Source: Sordaria brevicollis
Taxonomy: Eukaryota > Ascomycota > Sordariomycetes > Sordariales > Sordariaceae
Reading direction: 5' to 3'
Length of the DNA: 64,000 nt
Assembly (NCBI GenBank): GCA_033439795.1
Contig: JAUTDP010000010.1
Location: 2,790,001 to 2,854,000 of the forward strand
The position numbers and the translations under genes were made by a program. The notes under the pieces are model-generated. The model did no database searches. It worked only from the letters and a program-made list of their open reading frames with translations, and was not told the origin of the DNA. The stretch's first letter is position 1, and each line of letters opens with the position of its first letter. Below are positions 10,558 to 22,391 of the stretch, piece by piece.

Positions 10558-12781
10558 AGGAAGCACTGGAGATTATCAAAGGGATCCCGACAGAGAATGT
10601 GTGCACCAGCAAGGAGGGATGTAGAGGGGGCTGAGAAGGTGGATCCGTTGGGAATAATCCCATCCTCATGGGGATTCTCAGGCTTTGTTGTACACAGTTT
10701 CGTAGATTGGTTTGTTTGTTTACGCGGTATTGAAGCAACGAAAAAAGGGAAAAAAAAAGGCTTCTTGTCGGTGGTAAAAAAAAAAAGGTTAAAAAAGCTT
10801 TTAACCAAGGCTGGAAGACGGAGTGATGGATGATATTCCCATAGTGCCTCAGTCAAAGTCCAAAACAAAAGGGGCCTTGCAAACAAGAGGGAAATACATA
10901 TCTATGAGTTCTTTATGACCCAGGCTATAGTCGGTTCCATCCTCAAAACCAAACACCTCTCATTCTCCGTCCCATTCTCAAATACATAATCCACCTTTTG
11001 CGTAATCCATCAGATCATCGGTGCAGGTGATGATTCCTCGCTCAAGTTGCTTAATACAATTTCCCTCTTTCTTTGACGATGGTAAAAGCTTGGGCGCGGT
11101 CAACTTTTGGAGAGACGGCGGATGCTTTTGGTGTTATTTAGTTGGATGGAATTCAGTCGGGCTGCGGGCTGCGGGCAGTGGTTGTGCTTGTGGTTGTGAC
11201 TCTTAACGACTACCCGGTTATTTGATAGATAATAAGGAGGAAGAGAAGTGAAAAGAAGAGGGCGAGGTCCGCCGTCACAGTGGTTTGTCGTCGCCGTCGC
11301 CGTCGCCGTCATCGTTACTGGTAGTAGGTTCGTAGGTTCTCGAAGAAGTTCCTACTTTTGTGGACTGGTAGGAGTAGGTATGGTAAAGTCTCGGTTTTTG
11401 GGAGGAGGACTGTCACTGTGTGAAGGAGATGAAGTTGAAGAAAACCGAAGGGTATGAGCGAGAATTTGACTTTACGAATATATCTTCCTTACATTAATTT
11501 AACTCGACCACCTAGATAACTGTACGAAGAAGCTTGAAGTAAACTGTCTTTGCTTAGGTCCTCCTCCGCTATTGTTGATACCTTTCATCTTCCACTCCAC
11601 ATCTACTTACGTTCGTTACATGCCTGTCTGTCAAAGTGTCAATCACAACATCTCTTTGCGAGCCTTTCACTCATAGCTCCTTTCAAACAAGCGTTGATAG
11701 ACCTCCTCCTAAATCAACAATTATATATCGCCATCACACCAACAACACCCAACCCCAACAATCCCTTCTAAATATTCACCCCAATATCTTTCATTCTATC
11801 TCAAAACTCACCTCATCACTCCCATCCACACCAACAAACTCTCATGACCCCCACCCCCCCCCCCACCTCGCCTCTGTTTCGGGCTGCCCCGATATTTAAA
11901 TAGAAATCGGGCGTGGAAAAAACATCCCAGAAGAGTAGTAACCTCCCGAAAAAAAAGGACTATGAACGACTCCCTTACCTTCCAATCATTACACATAAAC
12001 CAAGCATGTGAATGAAGGAGACTCACCTGGCAACCGGCTCTGGGGCCATCAAGCACGGGCCCTGGGCGGCTGCGGAAGCAAGCAAACAAGAGGGTTGACC
12101 GATGGAAAACCTAGAAGCGAAGACAACCTTGTCAGCAGTTCCGAAAACCCAATCGGCGTGCGGCACACATCCGCGAGATGTCGGGAAGGCGGGCGGGTAA
12201 CTGCATATGTTTGACGATGAACCTAGGTAGTAAGCCGGGTTGTGAGCAGACGGGATGAAAAGACAAACATGGAGTGGTGGGGCGAAGAGACGGGTGAAGG
12301 AAACGAAACTGTGAGTAAGATATCAGGCAGAGCACACTGTGATAGAGGTGAAAGTAAACAGCATCAATAAGAAGACTAGTGAAAGAAGAAGGATGGATAT
12401 GCTAGTGACTGATGGACCACAAACTATGTTCCTTTTGAGTGATTCCACTGATCGTGAATGAGACCAAAACGCTGGTAGAGTTAAAACTGCAAATTACCGT
12501 TTTTGTTTCAAATCCTTGTATTCTCCCATGTTCTCACACGCACACTTAATCCCAAAACCTAAAGACGACGAACGTATCCGCTTAACGCCATGTTCCCAGC
12601 ACCCGGTATTTTTATACGATCGATATAAGACGGCTCGAGACTCAAGCTAAGAAACGACAAATTCCGAGGTGAATTTCTATTCGGTGAATTAGGCTATCGT
12701 CCGAGATCGGTCCTTAGACCAGTACCACTGGTAATCCTAAGACCGGTGCTTTTCGCTTTCTGTTGTAGTGAGAATAACTGA
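10276..12781. other. Spacer with decayed duplicate blocks
   Basis: Apart from the repeats described at 10245-10557, the stretch 10330-10420 recurs in worn form at about 10752-10855. Both have CTTCTTGTCGGTGG or CCTCTTGTCGGTGG, an A-rich run, AAGCTT and a TATTCCC block. From 10.9 to 12.7 kb I see only low-complexity and short open frames. The last 100-200 bp probably hold the 3' UTR of the KH-protein gene. Confidence 0.4.
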
Positions 12782-14302
12782 TTAGTGTTTGGGTTGTTGA
12801 GAGTCACGGCCGTTGTTCTGTAGCTCACCCAGACGCTGGTATAGGAGATAAAGCGCCATGCGGTTGCACTCCTCGGTACCGGTAATGGTAACGAGGCGCT
12901 CGTTGCTGTTATCCTGAGGTTCGTTGATCTTGATAACACTTCCAGAGATCTGTCTGATCTCGTTGATCTTCTGTCCACCCTTGCCAATGATGGCACCGAC
13001 CATGTCGTTGGGGATGTAAATCTGCTGGGTAAGGGCAGCGCCAGCGACGGGGGCGCCATGAGGGCCAGCAGCATGAGGAGCAGGGCCAGCGTGGCCAACG
13101 TGGGGGGCGACGTGAGGGGCGGCAGCACCATAACCACCAGCGGCGTGGGCACCGTAGTGCATCGGCACGGCAGGGTTGGGCTGGGCCGGGTGAGGAGCAC
13201 CATAGGGCGCAGGGTATTGGCTGGGCGGCATGCCGTGGTGAGACCTGGGGTCGGGGCCGCGGTTGCGCTGGTAGTAATCGCGGTTACCGAAGCTGCCGCC
13301 AGCGGGCTGAGGAACGTAGGGGACGACCTGGAGGCCGCCAGGGACAGAAGCAGCGGGGCCTCCGCTGCGGGTAGCATAAGCTGAAGCGGCAGGGCCACCG
13401 AAGCGTTCGTTGAGCTGCTCGAGGAGAGTGCTGCCAACATAGTAAGTAGCGATGTGGACAGCATCGGCGACGCCCATAACGACCAATGAACGTTCAGTGG
13501 AAAGGGGCAAGCAGGAGTCAGAAGCGTTAAGACGAGCTCCGGAAGCCTCCTGAATCTCCTTGATGCGAGCACCACCCTTACCAATGATCGAGCCGATCAA
13601 GACGTGGGGGATCAAAAGACGGAGGGGGTACGTCTTGGAGTGGCTGTTGGAGGGCTCCGCGAGAGGCTCATTGTTCAGCGTACGGATAATAAGACCGAAT
13701 GCCTATTACTGTTAGCTAGTGAACTGTTGAGACACAGAATGACGACATACCTTTGCGACCGCATCAACGACACCAGAAACGGTAAGAATACGCTCAACAG
13801 CGCCCTTCTGGTAGTCGCTGACGGTGCACTTAGCGTTGGACATCTCCCTAATCTTGGAGACGTTCTCGCCGCCCTTTCCAATGATGGTAGCAGCCTCGGG
13901 GCTGGAAATAACGGATCTCACGTGGATCCAAGCGGTCTCGTCGTGAGGCTGGGCAGAGACAGGCGGTTGAGCGCGGCTGCGGTTGCCGTGCTCCTTGGTG
14001 GTCTTGCCCTCGGGGGCATCGGGGACAACAGTATCGCCCTGGGCATCCTGACCCTCTGACTTGTCACCCTTCGCCTTGGTGCCGTTGGACTCGGGGGCGG
14101 GGGTGGGGGTGGCAGAGCGAGCAGCCTCGTCGGCGTTGTGGTGGTTGTCTTCGGAAGCAGGAGCCTCAACCTCCTCCTGAGCGTCCTTAACGACCTTGTC
14201 GAGAGCGAGCCTCTTGGCTTCGGGCTGGTCGTTGCGAGAAGGAGAGGATGACTCCTCGAGGGGACGCTTAGCGGACTGGGTGGGTTGTGGTGAGGCGGAC
14301 AT
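12782..14302 (-). CDS. Triple KH-domain RNA-binding protein (PBP2/Rnc1/PCBP-like)
   Basis: 490-aa protein from exons 14302-13751 and 13702-12782; the 48-nt intron has GTATGT and TAG ends. An acidic, low-complexity N-terminus (1-120) precedes KH1 (about 124-186, IIGKGG at 140-145). KH2 (about 208-285) has IIGKGG at 223-228, and KH3 (about 408-475) has IIGKGG at 422-427. A Gly/Ala/Pro/His-rich linker separates KH2 and KH3. Three KH domains with intact GxxG loops in this spacing match poly(C)-binding/hnRNP K-type proteins, including yeast Pbp2/Hek2 and S. pombe Rnc1. These bind single-stranded C/U-rich RNA and affect mRNA stability or localisation. The target RNAs here are unknown. The 2.1 kb upstream spacer suggests a long promoter or 5' UTR. 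Confidence 0.9.
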
Positions 14303-16438
14303 TTTTGGTTGCGAGCTAGAAGTCAGGTAATAATCACGTCTCGATTAAGGTCGTGGTCGCGCGAGATTGAATATTCTTTGTTTGAATTATCGTACTTGTT
14401 TTTCTTTATCTACACCTTGTGGGGTTTTCGAAGGAAAACGTGCTGGTGTAGTGGAGGTGTACGGTTGAGAAGGGGTCGGGACTCTGCGCTCTCAGGGTTT
14501 TGGTGTTGGAGTAGTTGCTCGAGGGATGGGGCCGATCAAAGGGAGGATCGACGGGAAGACGGAGACCGGTGCTGGTGCTGGTGCGGGTAGGAAGGTAGGC
14601 CTATCGCTGGATTGCTTGATATCTTTGCAAACGTGTTGGTGATGCCTTGTCCGGGGAATCTTGGAGTGGTGGTGAGGTTGTGTGCGGCAAGGGCGAACGC
14701 AAAAGAAGTAGGTAGTAGTAGTAGTAGAAGGTTGACGGATCAAGGAAGAAGGTGAGTGAGGTGTGAGGTGGGTTGTGACGGAAGATTGCTTTTTTTGTTT
14801 GGTGAACGGAAGAGAGAGAAGCACACTTCTGGTATCTCAAACCTTCTTTCGCTTGTCAAGCACTGGAGAGACTAAAACACGTCCAGCCTTTTCGTCTGCT
14901 AGTCCAGGGTATCCGAGATCCGGTTGCAGCTACCGATAGCAATCGTGGACCGGGGGACGGGGGTGGGTTGACGGGATGGTCTAGCTTTTAAGCTTTTTTT
15001 TTTTTTCGATCCGTCTGGTAAGAGAGGTAGGGACCGGGACCTGTGATCGGGCAGATGGAGGAGTGTTTGGTTGTTTGCGGTGTCGCGACGTGGTGATGCT
15101 GATTTCGATTTCGCGTGGTCGTGGCAAAAAGGAGAAAACCAAATATCCTTTAAAAAAAGGTGATGGAGGGCTCAAGTCAACGAGATGACGAGAGGCGGAC
15201 GGGAAAAAGAGAAGTGGTCGAGAAGGAGTGCCAGTTGCCAGATGGTGAGTGGCTGTTGGGGGGAGACGGAGACTGGAGAGAAAGTGGAAGTGGAAGTGGA
15301 AGGATGTCTCGAAAGAGGTTTGGAATTGTGGAGAGGGAAGGAGATGGGTGATGAAACCTGAGCAGGATCAGCACCGGCCGTAGCCTCAACGCGACGGGAC
15401 CAGGGGACACGGACCACTTGGCGAGTTTGCCAGCTCAACAGCCTCAGGTGACGGGCCGATGCAGGTAGCTGTGAATGGCTGTCAACTGGCAGCTCGTTTG
15501 CAATTGACTGTCAGACTCCCGGTGCCACCTGTTCTGCCGCCCTGCCAGTCCTTCAATTGGAGAAAGTTGGAGCTGTGAATGTCCACCCCCTGGACGAACG
15601 GCGCAGCCCAGCATGCAACCCCAAGCAGCTCCCTCCTTGCCCAACACGCAGTTGCCAAGGCATCCGACCTGTGTGCCTGCCCCAGTTGCTGTGAGGTTAT
15701 CTCAATCCAGTGGGCCAGAACATCAACAGCATGAAGGCGCGATCCGAAGTGGTTGCTTCCACTTCTACCTCACACAAGTCTCTCAGGCGAACTTCTCACG
15801 CACCAATGCCTCTTGTCTGCAACTACTGCAACACCATTTCTGCTGTAATACGGTAACACGGCGTTACGGCGTAACAATACCATCGAGACACATCCGACGA
15901 GAGAGAAACAGCCAGTGACCATCATCTTGGTTGTTGTGGTTGTTGTCGTGGTGTTGTTGGTTTCATCCCAGTCAGTCAGTCAGTGGGTTGTCATCTTGAA
16001 ATCGTCGGCAACGAAAACAAACGGGCGCGTATTCAAGCGACAAATTTTACAGGCAGAGAGAGGAGTATCCAATTACTCAGTGTTTGGTGAGAGCCTCATC
16101 GTGGTTGGCTATTGACCAAAACTCTCATCGGGGTTCGAATACGGGAAGAGGTGTGTTTTGAGCATCTTCATCCCGGCTGCTGGACATATCCGAGGTCGAA
16201 ACACACACTCTCTCAGAACGTGGCACTAATTGCCAAATTCTCGTCTCGGACGTCGTACAACAATAAACCGCGATACCTGCTTGCAAGTGCAACAACAACT
16301 CATCTCACTAAAGTCACTCTCACTTTCACTCACTCTCACTACTAGTGTACACGCTGTGATACCGTGTGCCCCTTTCCCTAGGACACTCGCCACCCCCTGA
16401 TTCAAAATAGACCAACCAAGGGCTTCGGATAGTCGGCT
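14303..16438. other. Divergent spacer, KH protein gene and CENP-K-like gene
   Basis: This 2.1 kb holds the 5' regions of both flanking genes. It contains low-complexity TAG/AGT repeats near 14715, a T10 run near 15000 and a CAGT repeat near 15970. No coding or RNA gene is supported. Confidence 0.4.
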
Positions 16439-17595
16439 ATGTCAACAACAGCCAACGGCAATAGCAACGCCATGGAAGGAATCATTGAAGGATCCACAGC
16501 CACACAAGGCACAAGCAATGGGAATGGGAGTGGCAGCGGGAGTGGTGGTCGCGTCAAGGATCCAGTCCACGAGGCGAACCTAGAGCGAACAATTCGCGAA
16601 CTCAAGCGAATGACGGCCGAAGCCGAAGCGACTTTGAACGAGGTGAGCCCTGCTACCCCTATCTTCATGTCAACAAAGTACTAACATATTCACAGCTCAA
16701 AGCAAATATCGCCCAAAACGGCCCTCCACCACCCTCCAACCCCTTATCCTCCCTCCACCTCCTCACCCGCGCCTACACCACCCTCTCCGAATCCGACCCG
16801 ACACCCCTTCTCCCCTTCCCGGACTCCGTTTTACCGGCCTTACTAGCCCTGCGAAAGACTCACCAAACCATCTCCCAAACACAATCCCACCTCTCCTCCT
16901 CTTCTGCCTCTCTCGAGAAACAAAAGCGCCACCTCGAAAACCTCAAAACCGAAGTCCGCGAGCAAAAGGAACTTCACCATGCGCTTCAAGAACGCGTCGA
17001 GGCTTTACGCAAGGGGATGGAATCTCGTAAAGAGATGAGTCCCGAAGAAGTAGCTCAGGAGGAACTGAACAAGATTGAGGGAGAGAAGAAGAGATACGAC
17101 GACGAGACCAAGAAACTTGTCCGAGAACTAAACTGGTTCATCGAGACGTACCTCGCCCCGATGCTAGCGGCGGAGGAGATGGGCGGTCCCGTGGTGGGGG
17201 AGATGATGGATTTGGATTCTGAGATGCTTGAGGCTGGGTTTAATGCGCGGGGACAGCCCAAGAAGTCTAAACCCAAAGATGGGGAAGGGGATAAGGACGG
17301 AAGACAGAGGAGGATTGATGAGATTTGGGGCGCTCAAGACCAAGGCGAGAGACAAGGGAAGAGAAAGAGGGAGAGAGACGAGGCGGGTGCTGCGGGCCAG
17401 GAGATGAAGAGCTTGATTGAGAAATTGCTGAATAAGAGTATGGATGCCGGAGGAGATAGTTCGGCGGCGTATGTGAGGATTGAGAGGGAGACGGCGGCGG
17501 CGAGGTTTTTGGTCAGGAGCAAGGTGGCGGTTTTTCACCCGAGGGATGCGAAGAGGTTGCGGTTGGTGGATTTTGGGAGGGAGTTGGACGACTAA
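16439..17595 (+). CDS. Coiled-coil protein, CENP-K/Sim4-like kinetochore candidate
   Basis: 367-aa protein from exons 16439-16642 and 16696-17595 (53-nt intron, phase 0). It opens with a Ser/Gly/Asn-rich tail. A helical segment follows (RTIRELKRMTAEAEATLNE), then a long charged coiled coil (about 130-215) ending in RELNWFIETYLAPMLAAEE and GGPVVGEMM. A Lys/Glu-rich linker and a basic C-terminus (FHPRDAKRLRLVDFGREL) complete it. The coiled coil followed by a WFI...LA block and the C-terminal FHPRDA..LRLVDFG block recall fungal CENP-K/Sim4 proteins of the inner kinetochore CCAN. I assign this from general resemblance, not a diagnostic motif. It could be another coiled-coil nuclear protein. Confidence 0.7.
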
Positions 17596-17938
17596 GGTTC
17601 TTGAGGTTCAATAAGCTTCTACGCTGGAAATTATGGTTTGGAGAGATCTTTGAGAGGACTAAGAGGTAGGCCAGGATACCTATATGTCCAGATACCCTCA
17701 GTGGCGGCGCTGAGGCCGGTATAGCATCACCTTCATCTTCCCTCTCAGCCATCGCGTACCTCTCCCGGCAGGCAAACGCACGAGCCAAGAATTCACACCC
17801 CTGCCCCTAAAATCAATTAACGCGCCCGTCGCGTCACACCAAACGCGCCTAGTTACAGCTCTTGGAGCTTCCACTTTTGCTTTTTGTTTTGCTTTCCCTG
17901 CTTGCCCTCCCCACCATTGAAACATCCCTTTCACCTCG
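17596..17938. promoter_or_regulatory. dUTPase promoter region with ACGCG cluster
   Basis: This 343-bp spacer contains the end of the upstream gene and the dUTPase promoter. The only clear elements are the three ACGCG cores annotated at 17819-17849. Confidence 0.5.
17819..17849 (+). promoter_or_regulatory. Cluster of ACGCG (MCB-like) cores upstream of dUTPase
   Basis: Within 31 bp there are AACGCGCC, GTCGCGTC (an ACGCG on the other strand) and AACGCGCC, 90-120 bp before the first dUTPase ATG. In yeasts the MluI cell-cycle box ACGCGT is bound by MBF and drives G1/S transcription of DNA synthesis genes. Function here is inferred from the core and the gene type. Confidence 0.5.
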
Positions 17939-18867
17939 ATGTTTGTAGCCCGTCGTCCTTTCCTCCGTTCTTCTTCTTCTCTTCTCTCTCGACTTTCAAT
18001 CCTCCCCAGAACACCAACAACCACAACCTTTCTCACAACAAGACAAATGACTGCTGCTGCTAGCACCACCGAACCTACCTCTCCCCCCGCTAAGCGCCTC
18101 AAGACTTCTTCCGATTCCTCCTCCCAGACCACCACCGCTCAAACAGCTACCGCTTCCACAATGACCGCCCCCTCCGCCTCCAACGATAACGAGCACACCT
18201 CCGCGGTGACCAAGCTCAGCCAAGCTCCTCCTCTTCTCATCAAGAAGCTCTCCGACAAGGCCCGTCTCCCAACCCGCGGCTCTGCGTTCGCGGCTGGGTA
18301 CGACATCTACGCTGCTAAGGAGACTACGATCCCGGCTAGGGGAAAGGGATTGGTGGATACGGATATTAGCATGGCGGTGCCGGAGGGGACTTGTATGTCT
18401 TTTTCTTTTCTGTCCTTTCCTCTATCCTTCCTGTGTTTCGAGTTGCATTTCGCTCGCTCCTCGCTGTGTCTCTTTTCCACGGACACTAGCATAACACAGC
18501 TGGTTTCAATCACCACTTGCGCCCCCATGCATTTTTTTTGGAAAACCATCCCATAGTTTCAGACCAATTGCTAACCCAATTCACAATAAAAACAGACGGC
18601 CGCATAGCCCCCCGCTCCGGCCTCGCCGCCAAGAACTTCATCGACGTCGGCGCCGGCGTCATCGACGCTGACTACCGCGGCCAAGTCAAGGTGTTGCTGT
18701 TCAACCACTCCGACGTCGATTTCGTAGTCAAGGAGGGCGATCGCGTTGCGCAGCTTGTGTTGGAGAGGATTTATACCCCCGAGGTTGTGGAAGTCCAAGA
18801 ATTGGAGGAGAGCGTGAGAGGTGCTGGTGGTTTTGGGAGCACGGGGGTTAGTGAGGTTAAGAACTAG
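17939..18867 (+). CDS. dut1: dUTP diphosphatase (dUTPase)
   Basis: Hydrolyses dUTP to dUMP and pyrophosphate, keeping uracil out of DNA and feeding thymidylate synthesis. Exons 17939-18392 and 18596-18867 give 241 aa. All five motifs of the trimeric dUTPase family are present in order: [36 protein letters not shown] and [10 protein letters not shown]. The intron splits a Tyr codon just before motif 2. Two in-frame starts matter. The first ATG (17939) adds 36 residues rich in Arg/Ser/Thr without acids, like a mitochondrial presequence ([14 protein letters not shown]). The second (18047, MTAAAST) gives a 205-aa form beginning with a Ser/Thr-rich tail that contains PPAKRLK, a possible nuclear signal. 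Converges on pyridoxal kinase. ACGCG cores upstream suggest S-phase expression. Confidence 0.96.
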
Positions 18868-19229
18868 ACTTAAGACCACGATGGGTAGGGAAGAGATTGG
18901 GAGTCTGTAAATGGGATGGGATATAGATGGCGTTTGGGAAATGAAATGAATGCATATTGAAGGTATTGGAATTTTGATGTTCTGAGCCGACACATTTTTT
19001 GATATGTAAAACCGCGGTGTTATATATAGTCCTCGTCTTCATCAGGGCTATATATTCATTAACTCACAAAGAGCTCTTGCAATCGCTATCTAAGGTATGC
19101 TATGTCACGCCACTCTTTTCTTTTCGCGCCGCGCTTAACCAAAACAGCTCGCCTCTATCCGACTCTATTTCTTCTTCATCCTACTCTTTGTCCCTCTTCT
19201 TTCTCGGCTTCCAACAGAAAGAGTCAGGA
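18868..19229. other. Convergent 3' spacer, dUTPase and pyridoxal kinase genes
   Basis: This 362-bp convergent spacer must contain both 3' UTRs and transcription ends. I see no gene in it. Confidence 0.5.
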
Positions 19230-20911
19230 CTAAGAACACTCTATCCTCCTAGCCCTAAACTCCACCTTTGGCCTCCTCAAACTATCCAAATGTCTGACCA
19301 GCCTAAGTTCCGCCGCCTTGCTCTTCATGAGATGTAACCTCTTTTTGCCCTCTGCTTCTTCTTCCTTTATCCTCTCTTCTTGTCCCGTCTTTTCCTTTTC
19401 CTTCTCTTCTGCGTCTGATGTCCCGTTCCCGTTCCCATTTGCCCTTCCATTCGTCGTCGTCTGTTCAGACTCGAGCTTGGGTTTCTTATCCACATGCCCA
19501 TCCCCATTCCCGTTGACATCCCCATTCCCGTTTTGTCGTTGCGCCCTCCACCTCTCCTCCTCCTCCACAAACCTCCTCCCCCTCTCCACCCTTCCTTTCA
19601 TCCCCTCCGCCGTCTTTGTTAGGACTTCATGCATACTCCCCAACACCTTCTCCGCCGCTTTAGCCAATGGCAGATCAAGCGCATCCACGCTATCATCTGA
19701 CAGCCATGACTCCCGTCCCGTCAAGTCTCCCTCGGTGTTATACACCGCTTCACGCATACGCACAAGCATCAATGCGGAAAACATATCCCCCGTTCCACTG
19801 AAATAGCAGTCGATGGCGGGGAACGAGATTTGGAAGGCGCGCGGTTGCCGCGTGGAGGTCATGCTGGAGCCGACGACGGAGAGGGTTTTGGTGCGGGGTG
19901 GTTGGGATTGGCCCTCGCCTTCTTCTTGTGGTGGTGGCGTCGGGGCGGAGGAATTTGGGGCTGTTGAAGATGGGGTGCTGTCGGGAAGGGAAACGGAGGT
20001 GATGATGATGTGCGGGATTGCGTAGCGGGAGTGGAGGACGGAGATGGCGCGGGTTAGGGAGGGCATGTCGACTATCTTTACTTCTGACAATAGTCTACCG
20101 TCTGTTAGCACAACCTTCACGAACAACGAGGGGAAGGGAGGAAAAGAACATACTCAGCCTCAAACTGATTAGGCAATATCAAATCCGCCCACCCCACCAG
20201 TCCCTTATAAACAGGCACCACATCCTGCGCCACATACAAACTTCCATTGTCGCCCATTACAGGGTCAAGAACCCAAAAGAAGTCACCTGGTCTTCCCCTA
20301 CTTTTCACTCTCTCTTTCAGCTCTTTGGCAATCTCGCCCACGGCTTCCAATGCTGGAGCACCCGGGACGTAACCAGAGAGCATCATGTCGAAATCGTCGA
20401 GGTAGGATTGCTTCAGCCCTTTGTATAAGTCCCGGATTTCGGACGCGGATACCCGTGTTCCTGTGAATTGCCGGTAGCCGGTGTGGTTGCTGAATTGAAC
20501 GGTGTTGAGCGCCGCGACGTCGCAGCCGAGGGATTGCATGGAGAAGACGGCGATTTTGTTGCCTACGTAGCTGTTGCGCGGAGGGTTGTCAGTCTATGGT
20601 TCTCTTTTTTGAGTTATGTTTATGATGTTTTTCGTCTCGTCTGTTCCAGTCTCGCCCGGTCCGGTCTCATCTACTCGTCTCGTGCCCGGTGGTCTGTCTT
20701 CGGGACCTGGCGGCGCAAAACTCGGCGGCGCAAAGCTGGCGCAACGTAAATTGAAAAAGGATAACTCACCCAGAGACAACCTATGACACAGACGTTAGCA
20801 ATTGACCTCCATCTTTAACCTCCAGCAGAAGGATGGATGGCAAACAAGACTTACATGGCTAGCAACCGCCAACACGCGGGTATCGGGAACTGGAGGCTCG
20901 CCGTCGCTCAT
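19230..20911 (-). CDS. bud16: Pyridoxal kinase
   Basis: Phosphorylates pyridoxal, pyridoxine or pyridoxamine with ATP in the PLP salvage pathway; PfkB/ribokinase fold. Four exons: 20911-20855, 20780-20770, 20570-20154, 20094-19230, giving 449 aa in a continuous frame. The second exon is only 11 nt (GTTGTCTCTGG) with AG and GTGAGT borders. It is needed to join ASH to the VVSGYVGN block typical of the family. Other signatures are LNTVQFSNHTGY, DPVMGDNGSLYV, LPNQFEAELL and the PfkB motif SGTGDMFSAL. An insertion rich in Pro/Glu/Gln lies between the kinase core strands, and a Lys/Glu/Asn-rich low-complexity segment precedes the C-terminus, making it longer than the usual 300-400 aa. The gene converges on dUTPase. 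Confidence 0.93.
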
Positions 20912-21081
20912 TGTGACTCGCTTCGTATCTTGTATAACAACACTCTTTGCGCTTGCGATTCGGCTCTTTTGCGCCTTTTCGTTGCGGCGCAAACCTTCGA
21001 GTTATGATAGAGAACTTTTTCGTTCTTGTCGTTTATGTTTCGGGAGATGTATATATATATGGCGGCGTGTGGCGGCGCAAC
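20709..21081. promoter_or_regulatory. Recurrent GGCGCAA / GCGGCGCAA motif at the pyridoxal kinase 5' end
   Basis: Copies at 20709-20720, 20724-20735 and 20737-20746 lie in the intron after the microexon. Copies at 20967-20975 (inverse orientation), 20983-20995 and 21071-21081 lie upstream of the ATG. Six copies of a GC-rich nonamer core in 370 bp around a start codon suggest a protein-binding element. No known factor is assigned. Confidence 0.45.
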
Positions 21082-22391
21082 AGGAATTCGATCTCGTTCG
21101 TTGGTCGAAGGAACTACGCAAGCCAAGACGAGGCGAAGAGTCAATGGCTTGTGAAATCGGTGATGTAGCTCGGTGTGTATATAGGTCGCAACTCGGTATC
21201 TCGAGATTGTTTGGTTCGAGGGCCAATGGGTAGAATAGTTGTCGAGGGAAAATGCGTCTCGTAAACCAGAGAAAGGCAAAAGAAGTGGAAGAAGTGATCA
21301 CCGGATCCAGAAAAAGAGAAAAAGAAAAGAGACTATGACACATACGATCTGACGCTAGTCTAGTCAGCTTGTCACCAATGTCAATCGCAAGGTCAACAAC
21401 CCCGTGTATAGCCGGGAATTTATCAATTGATCATATTTTAACAAAAAGAAAATAAACAAGTTACGTGCGATGTCGCCCTCCCATCCCTCTTGTACCACCC
21501 ATTTGCTCATTATATCGAGTCAAGTCTTAAAGAAGGGTCCAGAAATTCGCCGTTAACGGATGTCATCGCACAGGGCGCCTGTCAATGACTCTTTTTCCAG
21601 GAACATGCCCCGCCAAAAGTTTCCCAAGTTTCCTGCAGGGCAGGCCTGGGCACGGCGGGTTAGGGGTAACTATGCGGGGTTCGAGGGCGAGAGCGGAAAG
21701 GGACGTCACGCAGGTGGGTAACATTGGTACGAACTGTGTGTGGGGAAGTTGGTGCTGAACATTCACGAATATGGGACGAAAACATCATGGGAGGGATCAT
21801 GAAGCTGTGATTTTAGGGGTGCTAGTTTGGGCTCAGATGTCAATTCTTGGACGACGGTGCTTGATCTCTTATATAGTGGTGACTTAGGGCTGCAAGACGA
21901 ACATTTACCTACCCAACGCTGGTAAGAACCATCATCGAAGAAGACGATAGGTCTATTAGAAACAAGGCCAGATCCTCCTTGATGTTAAGGTTAGATGCCA
22001 TGTTGATGCTCATTGACACCTCGTCGTCTCTCCCAGGCACTCATTTTGAAACAGAAAAAGAACAGAAAAACGCCCTCTAAAACATTTGTTGATGTATGTG
22101 TACTAATGCCGGATTCTTGAAAACAGAAATTCTTTTCCTCATATCTCCTTTCTTCATATCCCTTTTCTTCTCTCATCACAGTATCAGCACTTCGTCTTTT
22201 ACAAAGCGTATTTTGCCTCGCCTCCTCCCATTCTCAAGACTTCTCTTAACAACCAAGTTGAGGTATCCATCATGGCGTGACTTCCCAACACCACGTACAC
22301 AGCGTGCATGCAAAGACGACGTGGATCGTAGATGTTTGTTATCGTTCGTAGACAAAGATGTGGTTCGGTTCGAGGTTCATATGGGAGACAT
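20912..22391. other. Spacer between pyridoxal kinase promoter and PCNA 3' end
   Basis: 1.5 kb. The right part near 20.9-21.2 kb is the pyridoxal kinase promoter with the GCGGCGCAA copies; the remainder up to 22391 likely includes the PCNA 3' UTR. No gene is supported in it. Confidence 0.4.
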
